Shown here piece by piece: positions 30,073 through 39,357 of a stretch of DNA of 64,000 bases; positions within the stretch are counted from its first letter, which is position 1; each line of letters opens with the position of its first letter. The notes under the pieces are model-generated. The model searched no databases. It was given only the letters and a program-made list of their open reading frames with translations, and had not been told where the DNA came from. Made by a program: the position numbers and the translations under genes. The stretch is from Deinococcus peraridilitoris DSM 19664 (GTDB taxonomy: Bacteria; Deinococcota; Deinococci; Deinococcales; Deinococcaceae). The stretch covers positions 3,450,001 through 3,514,000 of the forward strand of contig NC_019793.1 in the NCBI RefSeq assembly GCF_000317835.1. The letters are read 5' to 3'.

Positions 30073-30078
30073 AGTTTA
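30073..30078 (-). promoter_or_regulatory. Possible -10 element of the acyltransferase-3 gene
   Basis: TAAACT on the minus strand, 11 bases before the ATG, so a leader of about four bases is predicted. Confidence 0.45.
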
Positions 30079-30124
30079 CCGAATAAAGTTGCTTCTCACC
30101 TGAAGGACACCTGAGGATCAAGAC

Positions 30125-30162
30125 TGCGGCAGGAAGCCAGGACATCAGCTTCCTGCCGCAGC
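30125..30162 (-). terminator. Terminator hairpin after the S9 peptidase gene
   Basis: Perfect 14-bp stem CTGCGGCAGGAAGC (30125-30138) with 30149-30162, ten-base loop. The minus-strand tail TCTTGATCC is only weakly T-rich. Confidence 0.65.
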
Positions 30163-30186
30163 CTCACGGCGCTCTGCCCGAGAGAC

Positions 30187-32118
30187 TCAGGCCAGGTGAC
30201 GGTCCAGCCAGGCGAGGTACTCGCCGAGGCGCGCCAGGCGGCGGTCCGGACGTCCCGAGCGCGACAGCTCATGGTTTTCGCCGGGAAAGCGTACAAAGCG
30301 CGTCTCGACGCCCAGCAGCTTAAGCGCGGTGAACCACTGCTCGGCCTGCTCGACGGGGCAGCGGTGGTCTTCCTCCGAGTGAATGATCAGGGAGGGTGTC
30401 CGGACTTGCCCGACGTACTTGAGCGGGCTCATGTCCCACAGACCGGCGATGTCGCCTTCGCGGATGTATTCGAGGCCCAGCTCGTCACGCCAGAAGCGCG
30501 GCGCAATATCGGAGGTGCCGTTGAAGGCGACCAGATTGCAGATCGAACGGTCGGTCACGGCCGCGCGAAAGCGCGAGTCGTGACCGACGATCCAGTTGGT
30601 CATGTACCCGCCGTAGCTGCCGCCCATCACGGCCGTGCGCGCGCGGTCGAGGTCAGGGAAGCGCTCCAGGCAGGCGTCGAAGAAGGCCAGCAGGTCGGCG
30701 TGATCGATGCTGCCCCAACGCCCGTAGATCGCCTCACTCCAGGCCTGACCGTATCCCACCGAGCCGCGCGGATTGCAGTAGCACACTGCGTAGCCGCGCT
30801 CGGCCAGCAGCTGGAATTCATGCATGAAGCCGTGCCCGTACGCCGTATGCGGACCGCCGTGAATGGTCAGCAGGGCTGGACTTCCCTGGAGTTCGGGCCG
30901 CAGCACCCAGCCTTCGATTTCGCCGTCTTCGTTCTGGACGGTCACGCGCTCGGCCCTGCGGCGTGGGAAGTCGCCGAGGGTACTCGCAAGGTCGGTGATT
31001 TTCTTGCCGTTCAGGTACACCTCAGGATAGTCGTGGTCGCTTTCCAGCAGGTAGGCGCTGCCGTTCGCGTTGGCCGTGAATCCTGCCACGACCTGGCCCG
31101 GATGGAACACCCGTTCGCGTTTGTCACCCTGCAGGAGTTCGAAGAGCCCGCAACTCCCACCGACCGTATACAGCAGCGTGAGGGTGTCTCCGAGCCACAC
31201 TGGGCGGCCCGGAAAGCTGCCGACGTGGCAGTCTCCCGCGACGATGTTGCCCACCGGGAAATCAACCTGTGCGTCGAGGCGGCGGGGTGCGCTGTCGGGT
31301 GCGCGCAGGGAAAACTCGAACACGTGCGGATCTTCGGTGTTCCGTTTGTCGCCCGGATGCCCGACGGCAACGAAGCGCTCTCCGGAGGGATGCACGGCCA
31401 GGCCGCTCAGGCTGGATCCCCAACGGGTCAGCTGGCGGACTTCTCCGGACAGGTTGACGTCGAAAACCTCACTTTCCCACAGCGCCTCTTTGTGTTCGTC
31501 CACTGATGACACGAACAGCAAGCCCGAGCCGTCCAGCTTCCACACGAAGTCCGAGATCTCGCTTGGGGGGGCATGCAGGATTCGCGCCTCTCCACTCTCG
31601 ACGTTCAGCAGGTACAGGTCACGCGTCTTGTCGGGCAGAAAGCCGGCGCCGTTGAACTTGTAGCGCAGCTTCTCGACCACGCGGGCCTCACCACGGTCCG
31701 GGCCACGGTCCTCGAAGTCACCGCGTGACAGGAAGGCCACCGTCAGGCCGTCAGGGCTCCACTGGCCTTCTCCGACGCCGGACTTCAGCGCCGTGAGCTG
31801 CCTCGCCTCACCGCCCGAGAGGGACAGCACGAAAAGCTGGGGTTTGTCTTCGCGGTCTGACACAAACAGCAGCTGCGAGCCGTCCGGTGACCAGCGCGGC
31901 GCACTGTCGCGCTTCAGGCCGGCGGTCAGCTGACGCACCCCGCCCTGCCCTCCCAGGTAGACGGCGCTCTTATACCTGGGTTTGGGATATTCCGGGTCGG
32001 GCTTTCGTGGATCTTCTTCTTCGATGCGGGTCAGGACGTACGCCACCTGCTGCCCGTCGGGCGATACTTGCGGATCGGACGGAAACACGAACTTCAGCAG
32101 ACTGTCAGGTTGTAGCAC
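30187..32118 (-). CDS. S9 family serine peptidase (prolyl oligopeptidase / acylaminoacyl-peptidase type)
   Basis: Cleaves short peptides; cytosolic, no signal. Residues about 1-370 form a beta-propeller (repeated APRWSPDGSQLLFVSDRED-type blades) that gates the active site. The C-terminal alpha/beta hydrolase domain has the nucleophile in MGGSYGGYMTNWIVG, the Asp in IIHSEEDHRCPVEQAEQWF, and the His in FPGENHELSRSGRP. At 643 residues it is full length. The GTG at 32118 follows TAAAAC by six bases. A prolyl, acylaminoacyl or dipeptidyl specificity cannot be separated from sequence alone. Confidence 0.92.
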   Translation of the reverse strand: MLQPDSLLKFVFPSDPQVSPDGQQVAYVLTRIEEEDPRKPDPEYPKPRYKSAVYLGGQGGVRQLTAGLKRDSAPRWSPDGSQLLFVSDREDKPQLFVLSLSGGEARQLTALKSGVGEGQWSPDGLTVAFLSRGDFEDRGPDRGEARVVEKLRYKFNGAGFLPDKTRDLYLLNVESGEARILHAPPSEISDFVWKLDGSGLLFVSSVDEHKEALWESEVFDVNLSGEVRQLTRWGSSLSGLAVHPSGERFVAVGHPGDKRNTEDPHVFEFSLRAPDSAPRRLDAQVDFPVGNIVAGDCHVGSFPGRPVWLGDTLTLLYTVGGSCGLFELLQGDKRERVFHPGQVVAGFTANANGSAYLLESDHDYPEVYLNGKKITDLASTLGDFPRRRAERVTVQNEDGEIEGWVLRPELQGSPALLTIHGGPHTAYGHGFMHEFQLLAERGYAVCYCNPRGSVGYGQAWSEAIYGRWGSIDHADLLAFFDACLERFPDLDRARTAVMGGSYGGYMTNWIVGHDSRFRAAVTDRSICNLVAFNGTSDIAPRFWRDELGLEYIREGDIAGLWDMSPLKYVGQVRTPSLIIHSEEDHRCPVEQAEQWFTALKLLGVETRFVRFPGENHELSRSGRPDRRLARLGEYLAWLDRHLA

Positions 32119-32124
32119 CTGCTG

Positions 32125-32130
32125 GTTTTA
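32125..32130 (-). promoter_or_regulatory. Possible -10 element of the S9 peptidase gene
   Basis: TAAAAC on the minus strand, six bases before the GTG at 32118. The final base departs from the TAnnnT pattern. Confidence 0.45.
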
Positions 32131-32247
32131 ACACGAGCGGCCGGTCGCACGAACCCGACCGGCTTTCAATTTCCGGCCACTCGGCCATTTGGCGTAGGGA
32201 CGGAGGCCCGAGTGACCGCGCAACGTGGCGGGTCTGCCAGGCGGCGC

Positions 32248-32802
32248 TCAGGGCGCGTCAGCCGGATAATTGACATTATGAAACAGCGACGCTCCCAGGT
32301 CGGCCAGGGCAGGCCAAGGCAAGAAACAGGTCTCGCTGGCCGTCAGGACCTCTCGCAGCCGACGCTCACCGCTGTCCAGCAGGCGGCTGACTGCGGGAAG
32401 CAGGTTCGCGTGGTACAGCGCCGCCAGCGGCTGAGGCCTTCCGTCGTGATCGAGCGGGCACACGGCCAGCGCGTGGTGACACCGCTGACGGGCGAGAAGC
32501 TGCCAAAAGAGCGGGGTGAGGTGCGGCAGGTCCACCGCCGCGAAGGCCAGCCAGCCGGGCACCTCGGAAAGCGCGCTTTCCAGACCGGCCAGTGGTCCTT
32601 CGCCGGGTCGCCCGTCCGGAATGGTTCGCCACGATGGCAGGTCATATTTTCCAGGCGGGGCGATCAGCAATTTCGGCGAGCACATCTCCAGGCTCCCCGC
32701 CACGTGCTCGAGCAGGGTGCGGCCCTGCCAGAGGTGGCGCGCCTTGTCCGCGCCGAAGCGCCGTGAAGCGCCACCTGCCGTGATCGCCGCCGCAAGGTCC
32801 AT
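32248..32802 (-). CDS. mobA: Molybdenum cofactor guanylyltransferase
   Basis: Transfers GMP from GTP to molybdopterin-Mo to make the MGD cofactor. The start MDLAAAITAGGASRRFGADKA is the nucleotide-binding loop of this family. FAAVDLPHLTPLFWQLL supplies the metal-binding Asp in the DLP block, and ALAVCPLDHDGRPQPLAALY the substrate side. At 184 residues it is near family size. The ATG at 32802 is fixed by TATGCT six bases upstream; an earlier in-frame start would add 17 residues before the GTP loop. No molybdoenzyme is adjacent. Confidence 0.88.
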   Translation of the reverse strand: MDLAAAITAGGASRRFGADKARHLWQGRTLLEHVAGSLEMCSPKLLIAPPGKYDLPSWRTIPDGRPGEGPLAGLESALSEVPGWLAFAAVDLPHLTPLFWQLLARQRCHHALAVCPLDHDGRPQPLAALYHANLLPAVSRLLDSGERRLREVLTASETCFLPWPALADLGASLFHNVNYPADAP

Positions 32803-32808
32803 GCGCGC

Positions 32809-32814
32809 AGCATA
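32809..32814 (-). promoter_or_regulatory. -10 element of leaderless mobA
   Basis: TATGCT on the minus strand, six bases before the ATG at 32802. Confidence 0.62.
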
Positions 32815-32845
32815 GCGAACTCGGCCTGTGTGGCACTTTGGAGCC

Positions 32846-33118
32846 TCAGCCACGCCGGACGCGCACGTGGGTCTGTGGACTTTGTTTGCGCACCCATTTC
32901 AAGAAGCGCTCCATGGCCGGGTGCGAAACGCGTTTGTCGCGCGTATTCAGGCTGCGTGCCAGCTCCTCGTTGGAAAACAGCACGTGCAGCTGGCGGTGGC
33001 AGGCCAAACAGATCAGCAAGGTGGGCAGCGCCTCGCCGCGCCTGCCCTGCGAACGCGGCACGAGGTGATGCACCGTCAGCTTCGGCACGTCTCGCTCGCA
33101 CAGCTGGCACAGGGACAC
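32846..33118 (-). CDS. HNH endonuclease family protein
   Basis: A small HNH protein of about 90 residues. It carries CQLCERDVP (zinc knuckle), TVHHLVPRSQG with the catalytic His pair, and ICLACHRQLHVLFSN, which closes the zinc site and adds the third HNH position. The C-terminal helix SHPAMERFLKWVRKQSP may contact DNA. The GTG at 33118 is a reasoned guess, since it begins right before the zinc knuckle; the frame is open to 33256 without any recognisable extra domain. Free-standing HNH proteins of this sort are common and often of unknown role; repair or defence are both possible. Confidence 0.72.
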   Translation of the reverse strand: MSLCQLCERDVPKLTVHHLVPRSQGRRGEALPTLLICLACHRQLHVLFSNEELARSLNTRDKRVSHPAMERFLKWVRKQSPQTHVRVRRG

Positions 33119-33187
33119 GCATCCCACTACAGCAGGGCACGGTGAAGGAGGGAGTATCAAGCGCTCAGGGAAAGTTAAGTACCTCCC

Positions 33188-33219
33188 ACTCGAGTTTGGG
33201 TGTTCTCCCAAACTCGAGT
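33188..33219 (-). repeat. Perfect 13-bp inverted repeat
   Basis: ACTCGAGTTTGGG (33188-33200) and its inverse (33207-33219) around a six-base loop. It lies between the deacetylase gene end and the HNH gene. No T-run on either strand, so it is only terminator-like. Confidence 0.65.
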
Positions 33220-33256
33220 CGAGCGGGGGCGAGCAGGAAAGCGTGTCTGCCCACAC

Positions 33257-34087
33257 TTACGTGTCCAAATGCTCGAAGCCGCTTAGGCCATCGAAAAATC
33301 CCCGGAGAGGATAAGACGGCACGGCGGCGCGGGAACCGCCCAGGCTGAACGATTCCCGATGAACCAGGTCACGCTGATGTCGCTCGCGCTCCTCGTGGGA
33401 CAGCTGGCCCATCCGGGAACTCGGGCCGGTCTGCGTGCCGTGGGCGCGCAGCGCCGCGAGCTTGTGCTCGGCGAGGGCGCTGACGTTGAGGCTGACCGCC
33501 AGCGTCTCGTCGCTGACGCCGTAACGTTCGGGCTCGTAATCCATGGGCATGCCGGTCTCGGCGAAGCGGCGGGTGAAGGCCACGGGCAGGGCGGTGAAGA
33601 ACAGCCGCCGCAGGCCGGAGTAGCGATGACCGCCTGAGAAGAACGCGGCGCTCGCGGCGCGGTGAATGACCAGATGGTCGATGTGCCCATAGCCGCCGTG
33701 CGGATCGAAGGTCAGCATGACCTGGGGGCGCACCTGCCCGATCAGTTCGAGCAGGCGGCCTTCCACCTCGAAGGGGTCCACGTTCATGAGCGCCCGTGGG
33801 TCATTCGTGCGCACCCGTTCCTGTCGACCGGAGTCGTGGTAATCAAGAAAGACTGCGTCAGGAATGCCGAGCGCCTGACAGGCGGCCTGCAGCTCGGCCT
33901 CACGAAAACGCCCCAGGTCCTCGACGGTAAGGCTGGGGTCGGTGATCTTGCCTGCCTCACCGCGCGTGGCGCAGGCCAGGGTGATACGCACGCCCTGTCT
34001 GGCGTAGTGCGCGAGCGTACCGCCGCTGGAAAAGGCTTCGTCGTCCGGATGAGCAAAGACCGCGAGCAAAGAGGGCTGGTCGGGCAT
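33257..34087 (-). CDS. PIG-L (LmbE-like) family deacetylase
   Basis: A zinc-dependent N-deacetylase for N-acetylglucosaminyl compounds. The N-terminus SLLAVFAHPDDEAFSSGG gives the metal motif AHPDDE. PHGGYGHIDHLVIHRA supplies the third ligand and catalytic His. At 276 residues it is in the range of MshB/BshB enzymes. Deinococcus is known to make bacillithiol, so GlcNAc-malate deacetylase (BshB) is a sensible candidate, but the sequence alone does not prove the substrate. No bshA or bshC is near. No clear promoter or ribosome site is seen at the ATG at 34087. Confidence 0.85.
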   Translation of the reverse strand: MPDQPSLLAVFAHPDDEAFSSGGTLAHYARQGVRITLACATRGEAGKITDPSLTVEDLGRFREAELQAACQALGIPDAVFLDYHDSGRQERVRTNDPRALMNVDPFEVEGRLLELIGQVRPQVMLTFDPHGGYGHIDHLVIHRAASAAFFSGGHRYSGLRRLFFTALPVAFTRRFAETGMPMDYEPERYGVSDETLAVSLNVSALAEHKLAALRAHGTQTGPSSRMGQLSHEERERHQRDLVHRESFSLGGSRAAVPSYPLRGFFDGLSGFEHLDT

Positions 34088-34150
34088 GCGTCATCTTGAG
34101 GAATTCGCATAACGGGACAATGCGGGGAAAGTCGCGTTTCCGGGGTGAAT

Positions 34151-34372
34151 TCACTCCTCTGTGGCAGCGAGTTGGAGGCCGCGCCGGTAAAAATCGAGGA
34201 GTTCCTCGGTCCAGGTCTGGTAGATTTTCCGGCGGTTGTGCGCGTCAGCGCGCTCGAGCGCTTCGCCGAGCTTCTGGAAGAAATGGCTGCCCTGCTCTCG
34301 CATCGCGCGTGCTGTCCAGTACACTTCGGCGTGCATCAGCTCGTGGAGCCGCTGTTCCGTCTCTTCGCTCAT
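34151..34372 (-). CDS. Small helical protein of unknown function
   Basis: No family recognised. The 73-residue product is charged and predicted all-helical (EQRLHELMHAEVYWTARAMR, then RRKIYQTWTEELLDFYRRG). It is supported as a gene by a TAAACT hexamer six bases before its ATG and by coding character. It lies alone between hsp20 and the deacetylase. Confidence 0.62.
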   Translation of the reverse strand: MSEETEQRLHELMHAEVYWTARAMREQGSHFFQKLGEALERADAHNRRKIYQTWTEELLDFYRRGLQLAATEE

Positions 34373-34378
34373 GGCGCA

Positions 34379-34384
34379 AGTTTA
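34379..34384 (-). promoter_or_regulatory. -10 element of leaderless 73-residue protein
   Basis: TAAACT on the minus strand, six bases before the ATG at 34372. Confidence 0.6.
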
Positions 34385-34424
34385 ATCACCCTGAACGACG
34401 GTGAGCCAAAGCGGTCGTGCAGAA

Positions 34425-34457
34425 TAGAGGAAGCGGACCTGAAAGGTCCGCCTCCTT
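34425..34457 (-). terminator. Terminator after hsp20
   Basis: Stem GCGGACCT (34433-34440) with 34444-34451, three-base loop, then the minus-strand tail TTCCTCTATTCTG. Confidence 0.7.
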
Positions 34458-34481
34458 CTTTACCTGTTGCCGGATGGTGGA

Positions 34482-34988
34482 TTACGAGGACAGGCTGGCT
34501 TCGCTCTGACTTTCCTGCATGGCCTGCGGACGCTGCGCCGCTCCCGCTTCGAGGGTTTGCACGGCGTCGTTGGACATTCCCTTGATGGGGATGCTGCGGC
34601 GCTGGGCAGCCTCGGCGCGGGGTACGCGCAGGCTCAGGGTGCCGTGGGCATACAACGCTTCGATCTTGCCGAGGTCGTAGCGCGGGGGTACGTTGAAGGT
34701 GCGCACGAAGGTGCCGTAGGCGCGCTCGACACGGTGCGCGGTGCGCCCGCCCTGATCGTATTTGCGCTCGGCCTGCACGGTCACGGTGTTGTTTTCGGCT
34801 TCCAGCTTGATGTTGCCAGGGTCGATGCCAGGCAGGTCGAGGCTGATGTCCAGACCACCGTCATCCTCGTGGATGTCGACAGTGGGGGAGAAGCGCTGCG
34901 AAGTGTGGTTGCTGGTGCCCGAGCCGAACATGCGGTCGACGCGCTGCTGAAGTTCCTCGATGTCGCGGAAAGGATCAAATCGCATCAT
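34482..34988 (-). CDS. Small heat-shock protein, Hsp20/alpha-crystallin family
   Basis: An ATP-independent holdase that binds unfolding proteins. The 168-residue chain has a short N-terminal arm (MMRFDPFRDIEELQQRVDRM). The alpha-crystallin domain spans about residues 35-125, with VDIHEDDGGLDISLDLPGI and AYGTFVRTFNVPP; GTLSLRVPRAE carries the conserved G-x-L. The C-terminal IPI anchor (SIPIKG) follows. A Ser/Gln-rich tail ends the protein. AGGAGG precedes the ATG, and the promoter at 35069-35097 is near-consensus, leaving a leader of about 70 bases. Confidence 0.93.
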   Translation of the reverse strand: MMRFDPFRDIEELQQRVDRMFGSGTSNHTSQRFSPTVDIHEDDGGLDISLDLPGIDPGNIKLEAENNTVTVQAERKYDQGGRTAHRVERAYGTFVRTFNVPPRYDLGKIEALYAHGTLSLRVPRAEAAQRRSIPIKGMSNDAVQTLEAGAAQRPQAMQESQSEASLSS

Positions 34989-35068
34989 GAGTTCCTCCTG
35001 AAGGTGGTGTTTCTGGGGTCGAGGGCGACTTTATTTTCGCTGCGCCCCACTGATCCCCTACGCCCAAC

Positions 35069-35097
35069 ATATTAAAACCTGAGTCTGGTGTTGTCAA
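35069..35097 (-). promoter_or_regulatory. Strong promoter of hsp20
   Basis: On the minus strand: -35 TTGACA (35097-35092), 17-bp spacer, -10 TAATAT (35074-35069). This is the best sigma-70-type promoter in the window. Confidence 0.82.
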
Positions 35098-35121
35098 GTA
35101 ACCTAATGGCCGACAGTTTGC

Positions 35122-35152
35122 TTGCACCCGGTGTGTTCAGGAGGTGTAGAAT
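35122..35152 (+). promoter_or_regulatory. Promoter of the pyrRBC operon
   Basis: -10 TAGAAT (35147-35152) with TTGCAC (35122-35127) as a possible -35 at a long 19-bp spacing. Predicted start near 35159. Confidence 0.55.
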
Positions 35153-35190
35153 CTGCTGGACCTTTAACGCGGTACCGAGAAACCGCACGC

Positions 35191-35202
35191 GCCCCGCGAG
35201 GC
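35191..35202 (+). promoter_or_regulatory. PyrR-binding hairpin in the pyr leader
   Basis: GCC CCGCGA GGC: a three-pair upper stem closing a CNGNGA hexaloop, which matches the known PyrR RNA-binding loop. It ends about 15 bases before the leader-peptide ATG, so bound PyrR could block its translation. Confidence 0.65.
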
Positions 35203-35216
35203 GAGAAGGAGACAAC

Positions 35217-36751
<1,535 letters not shown>

Positions 36752-36755
<4 letters not shown>

Positions 36756-38038
36756 TTACCAGACTGCAAAACGTGAAACGGCTCGGCGCCGAGCTCGGTG
36801 CCGGGGCCCTCGAAACCCTGTTCTTCGAAGACGGCGTGATTCTCGGCTGGAACCTGGACCGCCAGGCAGACCAGACCCTGGACGGTCGGGGCGGCACGGT
36901 CGTGCCGGCCCTGATCGAGCTGCACGCCCACCTGCGCGAGCCGGGTCAGGAGGAAAAAGAAGACCTGGAAAGCGGACTCGCGGCGGCCGCTGCCGGAGGC
37001 TACGGCACGGTCGTCAGCATGCCGAACACCGCGCCCGTCGTCGATGACCCCGCGCTCGTGCGCAGCCTGATCGCCAAGGCCGAGGGGCTCGGTTACGCCC
37101 GGCTGCGGCCCGCTGCCGCCCTGACCAAAGGCCAGAAGGGTGAACAGCTCGCCGAACTGGCCCTGCTGAAAGAAGCGGGCGCGGTGACATTCACCGACGA
37201 CGGCCGGACCAACGAGGACGCCCGCATGCTGCGTCTGGGCCTCGAATACGCTCACAGCCTGGGTCTGGTCGTCAGCGTCCATGCCGAGGACGCCACCCTG
37301 CGGGCCGACGGCGTGATGAACGAAGGAGCGGTCAGCGAGTCACTTGGCCTGCCCGGGAACCCGGTTGCGGCCGAAGCGGCCCGGGTCGCGCGTGACGTGG
37401 AACTCGCCCGACTGACCGGCGCCCGCCTGCACATTCAGCACCTTTCCAGCGCGCGTGCCCTGGAGATCGTGCGCCGTGCCAAGGCTGACGGCATTGTGGT
37501 CACTTGCGAAGTCTGCCCGCACCACCTGACCCTCACTGACGAGGCGCTGCGATCGTTTGACGCCATGTACAAGGTCGCTCCGCCCCTGCGTACCCAAGCC
37601 GACGCCGAGGCCCTGCTCGAAGGCCTGCGCGACGGCACTGTCGATTGCCTGGCCACCGACCACGCCCCGCACACCAGCGCCGAGAAAGAGCGTGACCTGC
37701 TGCAGGCGCCCTTTGGCATTCCCAGCATCGAAGTGGCCTTTCCCCTGATGTACACCCGCTTCGCGGACGTGCTGGGCCCTGCCAAGATCGTAGAGCTGTT
37801 CACTTCCGCCCCCGCGCGGGTGATGGGCTGGACGCTGCCCTCGCTGGAGGAAGGCGCGCCCGCCGACCTGACCGTTCTGGACTTCGAAACCGAGCGTGAG
37901 GTGAAGGTGAGTGAGTTCAAAAGCAAGGCCAGGTTCAGTCCCTGGGCTGGGGAGAAGCTGCGCGGCTGGCCGGTGCTGACGGTGGTGGGCGGTCGGGTCG
38001 CGTTTGAGCGGGCAAGCAGGCCCGACACGAACTCCTAG
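36752..38038 (+). CDS. pyrC: Dihydroorotase
   Basis: Cyclises carbamoyl aspartate to dihydroorotate. A 428-residue class I enzyme. Zinc ligands are seen in LIELHAHLREPGQEEKED, in VSVHAEDATL, in HIQHLSSARAL, and in the Asp of LATDHAPHTSAEKE. EDLESGLAAAAAGGYGTVV is a typical follow-on block. The ATG at 36752 overlaps the pyrB stop. In the related Thermus cluster an extra gene (bbc) stands between pyrB and pyrC; it is absent here. Confidence 0.95.
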
Positions 38039-38082
38039 CGATCTGGCGGCACCTCGGTCACTTGCGTTGAACTTAAGCGATA

Positions 38083-38112
38083 TGCGCCGACGAGAATGAT
38101 CTCGTCGGCGCA
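38083..38112. terminator. Hairpin between convergent pyrC and pyrD
   Basis: Perfect 13-bp stem TGCGCCGACGAGA (38083-38095) with 38100-38112 and a four-base loop. No T-run; terminator role inferred from its place between two gene ends. Confidence 0.65.
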
Positions 38113-38143
38113 GTCAGATGAGGGCAGAGGCACTTTGGCGGCC

Positions 38144-39238
38144 TTACCGATGGTCTGCGCCCACCGCCTGCGCGACGTTGTCAAAGCCGTTGCGCTGCAG
38201 CAGCGCTTCGAGCCCCTCGTTGATGCTGCGCAGCACCTCGGGCCCCTCATAGATCAGGGCGGTGTAGATCTCGACCAGGCTGGCGCCCGCCCGGATCTTC
38301 TCGTAAGCGTCCTGCGCGCTGAATACCCCGCCCGACGCCACAATGGGAAGTGCGCCCTGGGTCAGCGCGTAGACCCGACGCACCAGCGCGGTGGAGCGCT
38401 CGCGGAGGGGCTGACCGCTCAGACCGCCCGCCTGCTGGCGGTGGGGGCTGCTGAGGCCTTCGCGGCTCAGGGTGGTGTTGGAGACGATGATGCCCTGAAC
38501 GCCCGCAGCCCGGACTGCGTTCACGGTGGTCTGCAGGGCGTCGTCGTCCAGGTCCGGCGCGATTTTCACCAGAACTGGCTTGTGTTGCAGCTGCCGCACG
38601 CGCTGCACGTCTGCTTCCTGCAGTACGGCACGAAGCAGCCCGAGCAGCTCCCCGCCCCCCTGCAGGCTGCGCAGCCCTGGCGTGTTCGGGGAGCTGACGT
38701 TCACCACGAAGAAGTCGCCGTAGGCATACAGCTCGCGCAGGCACTCGCGGTAGTCCTCAGCCGCCTGCTCGTTGGGCGTGTCCTTGTTCTTGCCGATGTT
38801 CACCCCGACCGGCACGGGATGACACACAAAGGCGGCCAGGCGACGCGCCATGGCCTGCGCGCCCTCGTTGTTGAAGCCCATGCGGTTGATTAGGGCTTTG
38901 TCTTCGGGAAGCCGAAAAAGCCGAGGACGTTCGTTGCCGGCCTGGGGCCTGGGGGTGACGGTGCCGACCTCCAGAAAGCCCAGGCCAATGCGTGAAAGCG
39001 CGTCCACGGCCTGCGCGTTCTTGTCGAGTCCGGCTGCCAGTCCTACGGGAGACGGAAAGCGCAGGTCCCACAGATGGCTCTCCAGCCGCTTGGAAGCAGG
39101 CACGGCGTACAATGCCGCGAGCAGGGCGCGCCCTGCGGAAAGCCGTTGCGCCGACGACAGTCCGCGTAAGGTGAGGTGATGGGCGTTTTCGGCGTCCAGG
39201 CGAAAGAGCAGGGGTTTGAGCAGGCGACGGTAGGGCAT
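38144..39238 (-). CDS. pyrD: Dihydroorotate dehydrogenase (quinone), class 2
   Basis: Oxidises dihydroorotate to orotate and passes electrons through FMN to quinone at the membrane. The N-terminal extension with RRLLKPLLFRLDAENAHHLT is the membrane-contact helix of class 2. SPVGLAAGLDKNAQAVDAL, INRMGFNNEGAQAMA and VVNVSSPNTPGLRSLQGG (catalytic Ser) are diagnostic. VSNTTLSREG and IVASGGVFSAQDAYEKI complete the FMN site. At 364 residues it is full length. A TAGACT element (39254-39259) lies 15 bases before the ATG. It faces pyrC. Confidence 0.95.
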   Translation of the reverse strand: MPYRRLLKPLLFRLDAENAHHLTLRGLSSAQRLSAGRALLAALYAVPASKRLESHLWDLRFPSPVGLAAGLDKNAQAVDALSRIGLGFLEVGTVTPRPQAGNERPRLFRLPEDKALINRMGFNNEGAQAMARRLAAFVCHPVPVGVNIGKNKDTPNEQAAEDYRECLRELYAYGDFFVVNVSSPNTPGLRSLQGGGELLGLLRAVLQEADVQRVRQLQHKPVLVKIAPDLDDDALQTTVNAVRAAGVQGIIVSNTTLSREGLSSPHRQQAGGLSGQPLRERSTALVRRVYALTQGALPIVASGGVFSAQDAYEKIRAGASLVEIYTALIYEGPEVLRSINEGLEALLQRNGFDNVAQAVGADHR

Positions 39239-39253
39239 AGCGAATCGTCGTGC

Positions 39254-39259
39254 AGTCTA
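39254..39259 (-). promoter_or_regulatory. Possible -10 element of pyrD
   Basis: TAGACT on the minus strand, 15 bases before the ATG, so a leader of about eight bases. Confidence 0.4.
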
Positions 39260-39311
39260 GTACGCCGGCGCTCGCCCGTGTGCCGATTGACCTGTTCGGG
39301 CAAACAAGGAA

Positions 39312-39337
39312 TGCGGGCTTCCTTCAGGAAGCCCGCA
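39312..39337 (-). terminator. Terminator after the ABC binding-protein gene
   Basis: Perfect 11-bp stem TGCGGGCTTCC (39312-39322) with 39327-39337, four-base loop, then TTCCTTGTTTG on the minus strand. Confidence 0.82.
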
Positions 39338-39357
39338 CCAGCTGGGATGCTTTGCGC

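Noticed and set aside
30196..31506. 436-codon plus-strand frame over the S9 peptidase
   Set aside because: Antisense to a gene with a full catalytic triad.
32846..33118. HNH gene as part of a mobile intron or prophage
   Set aside because: No phage, intron or repeat boundaries surround it, and flanking genes are chromosomal housekeeping types.
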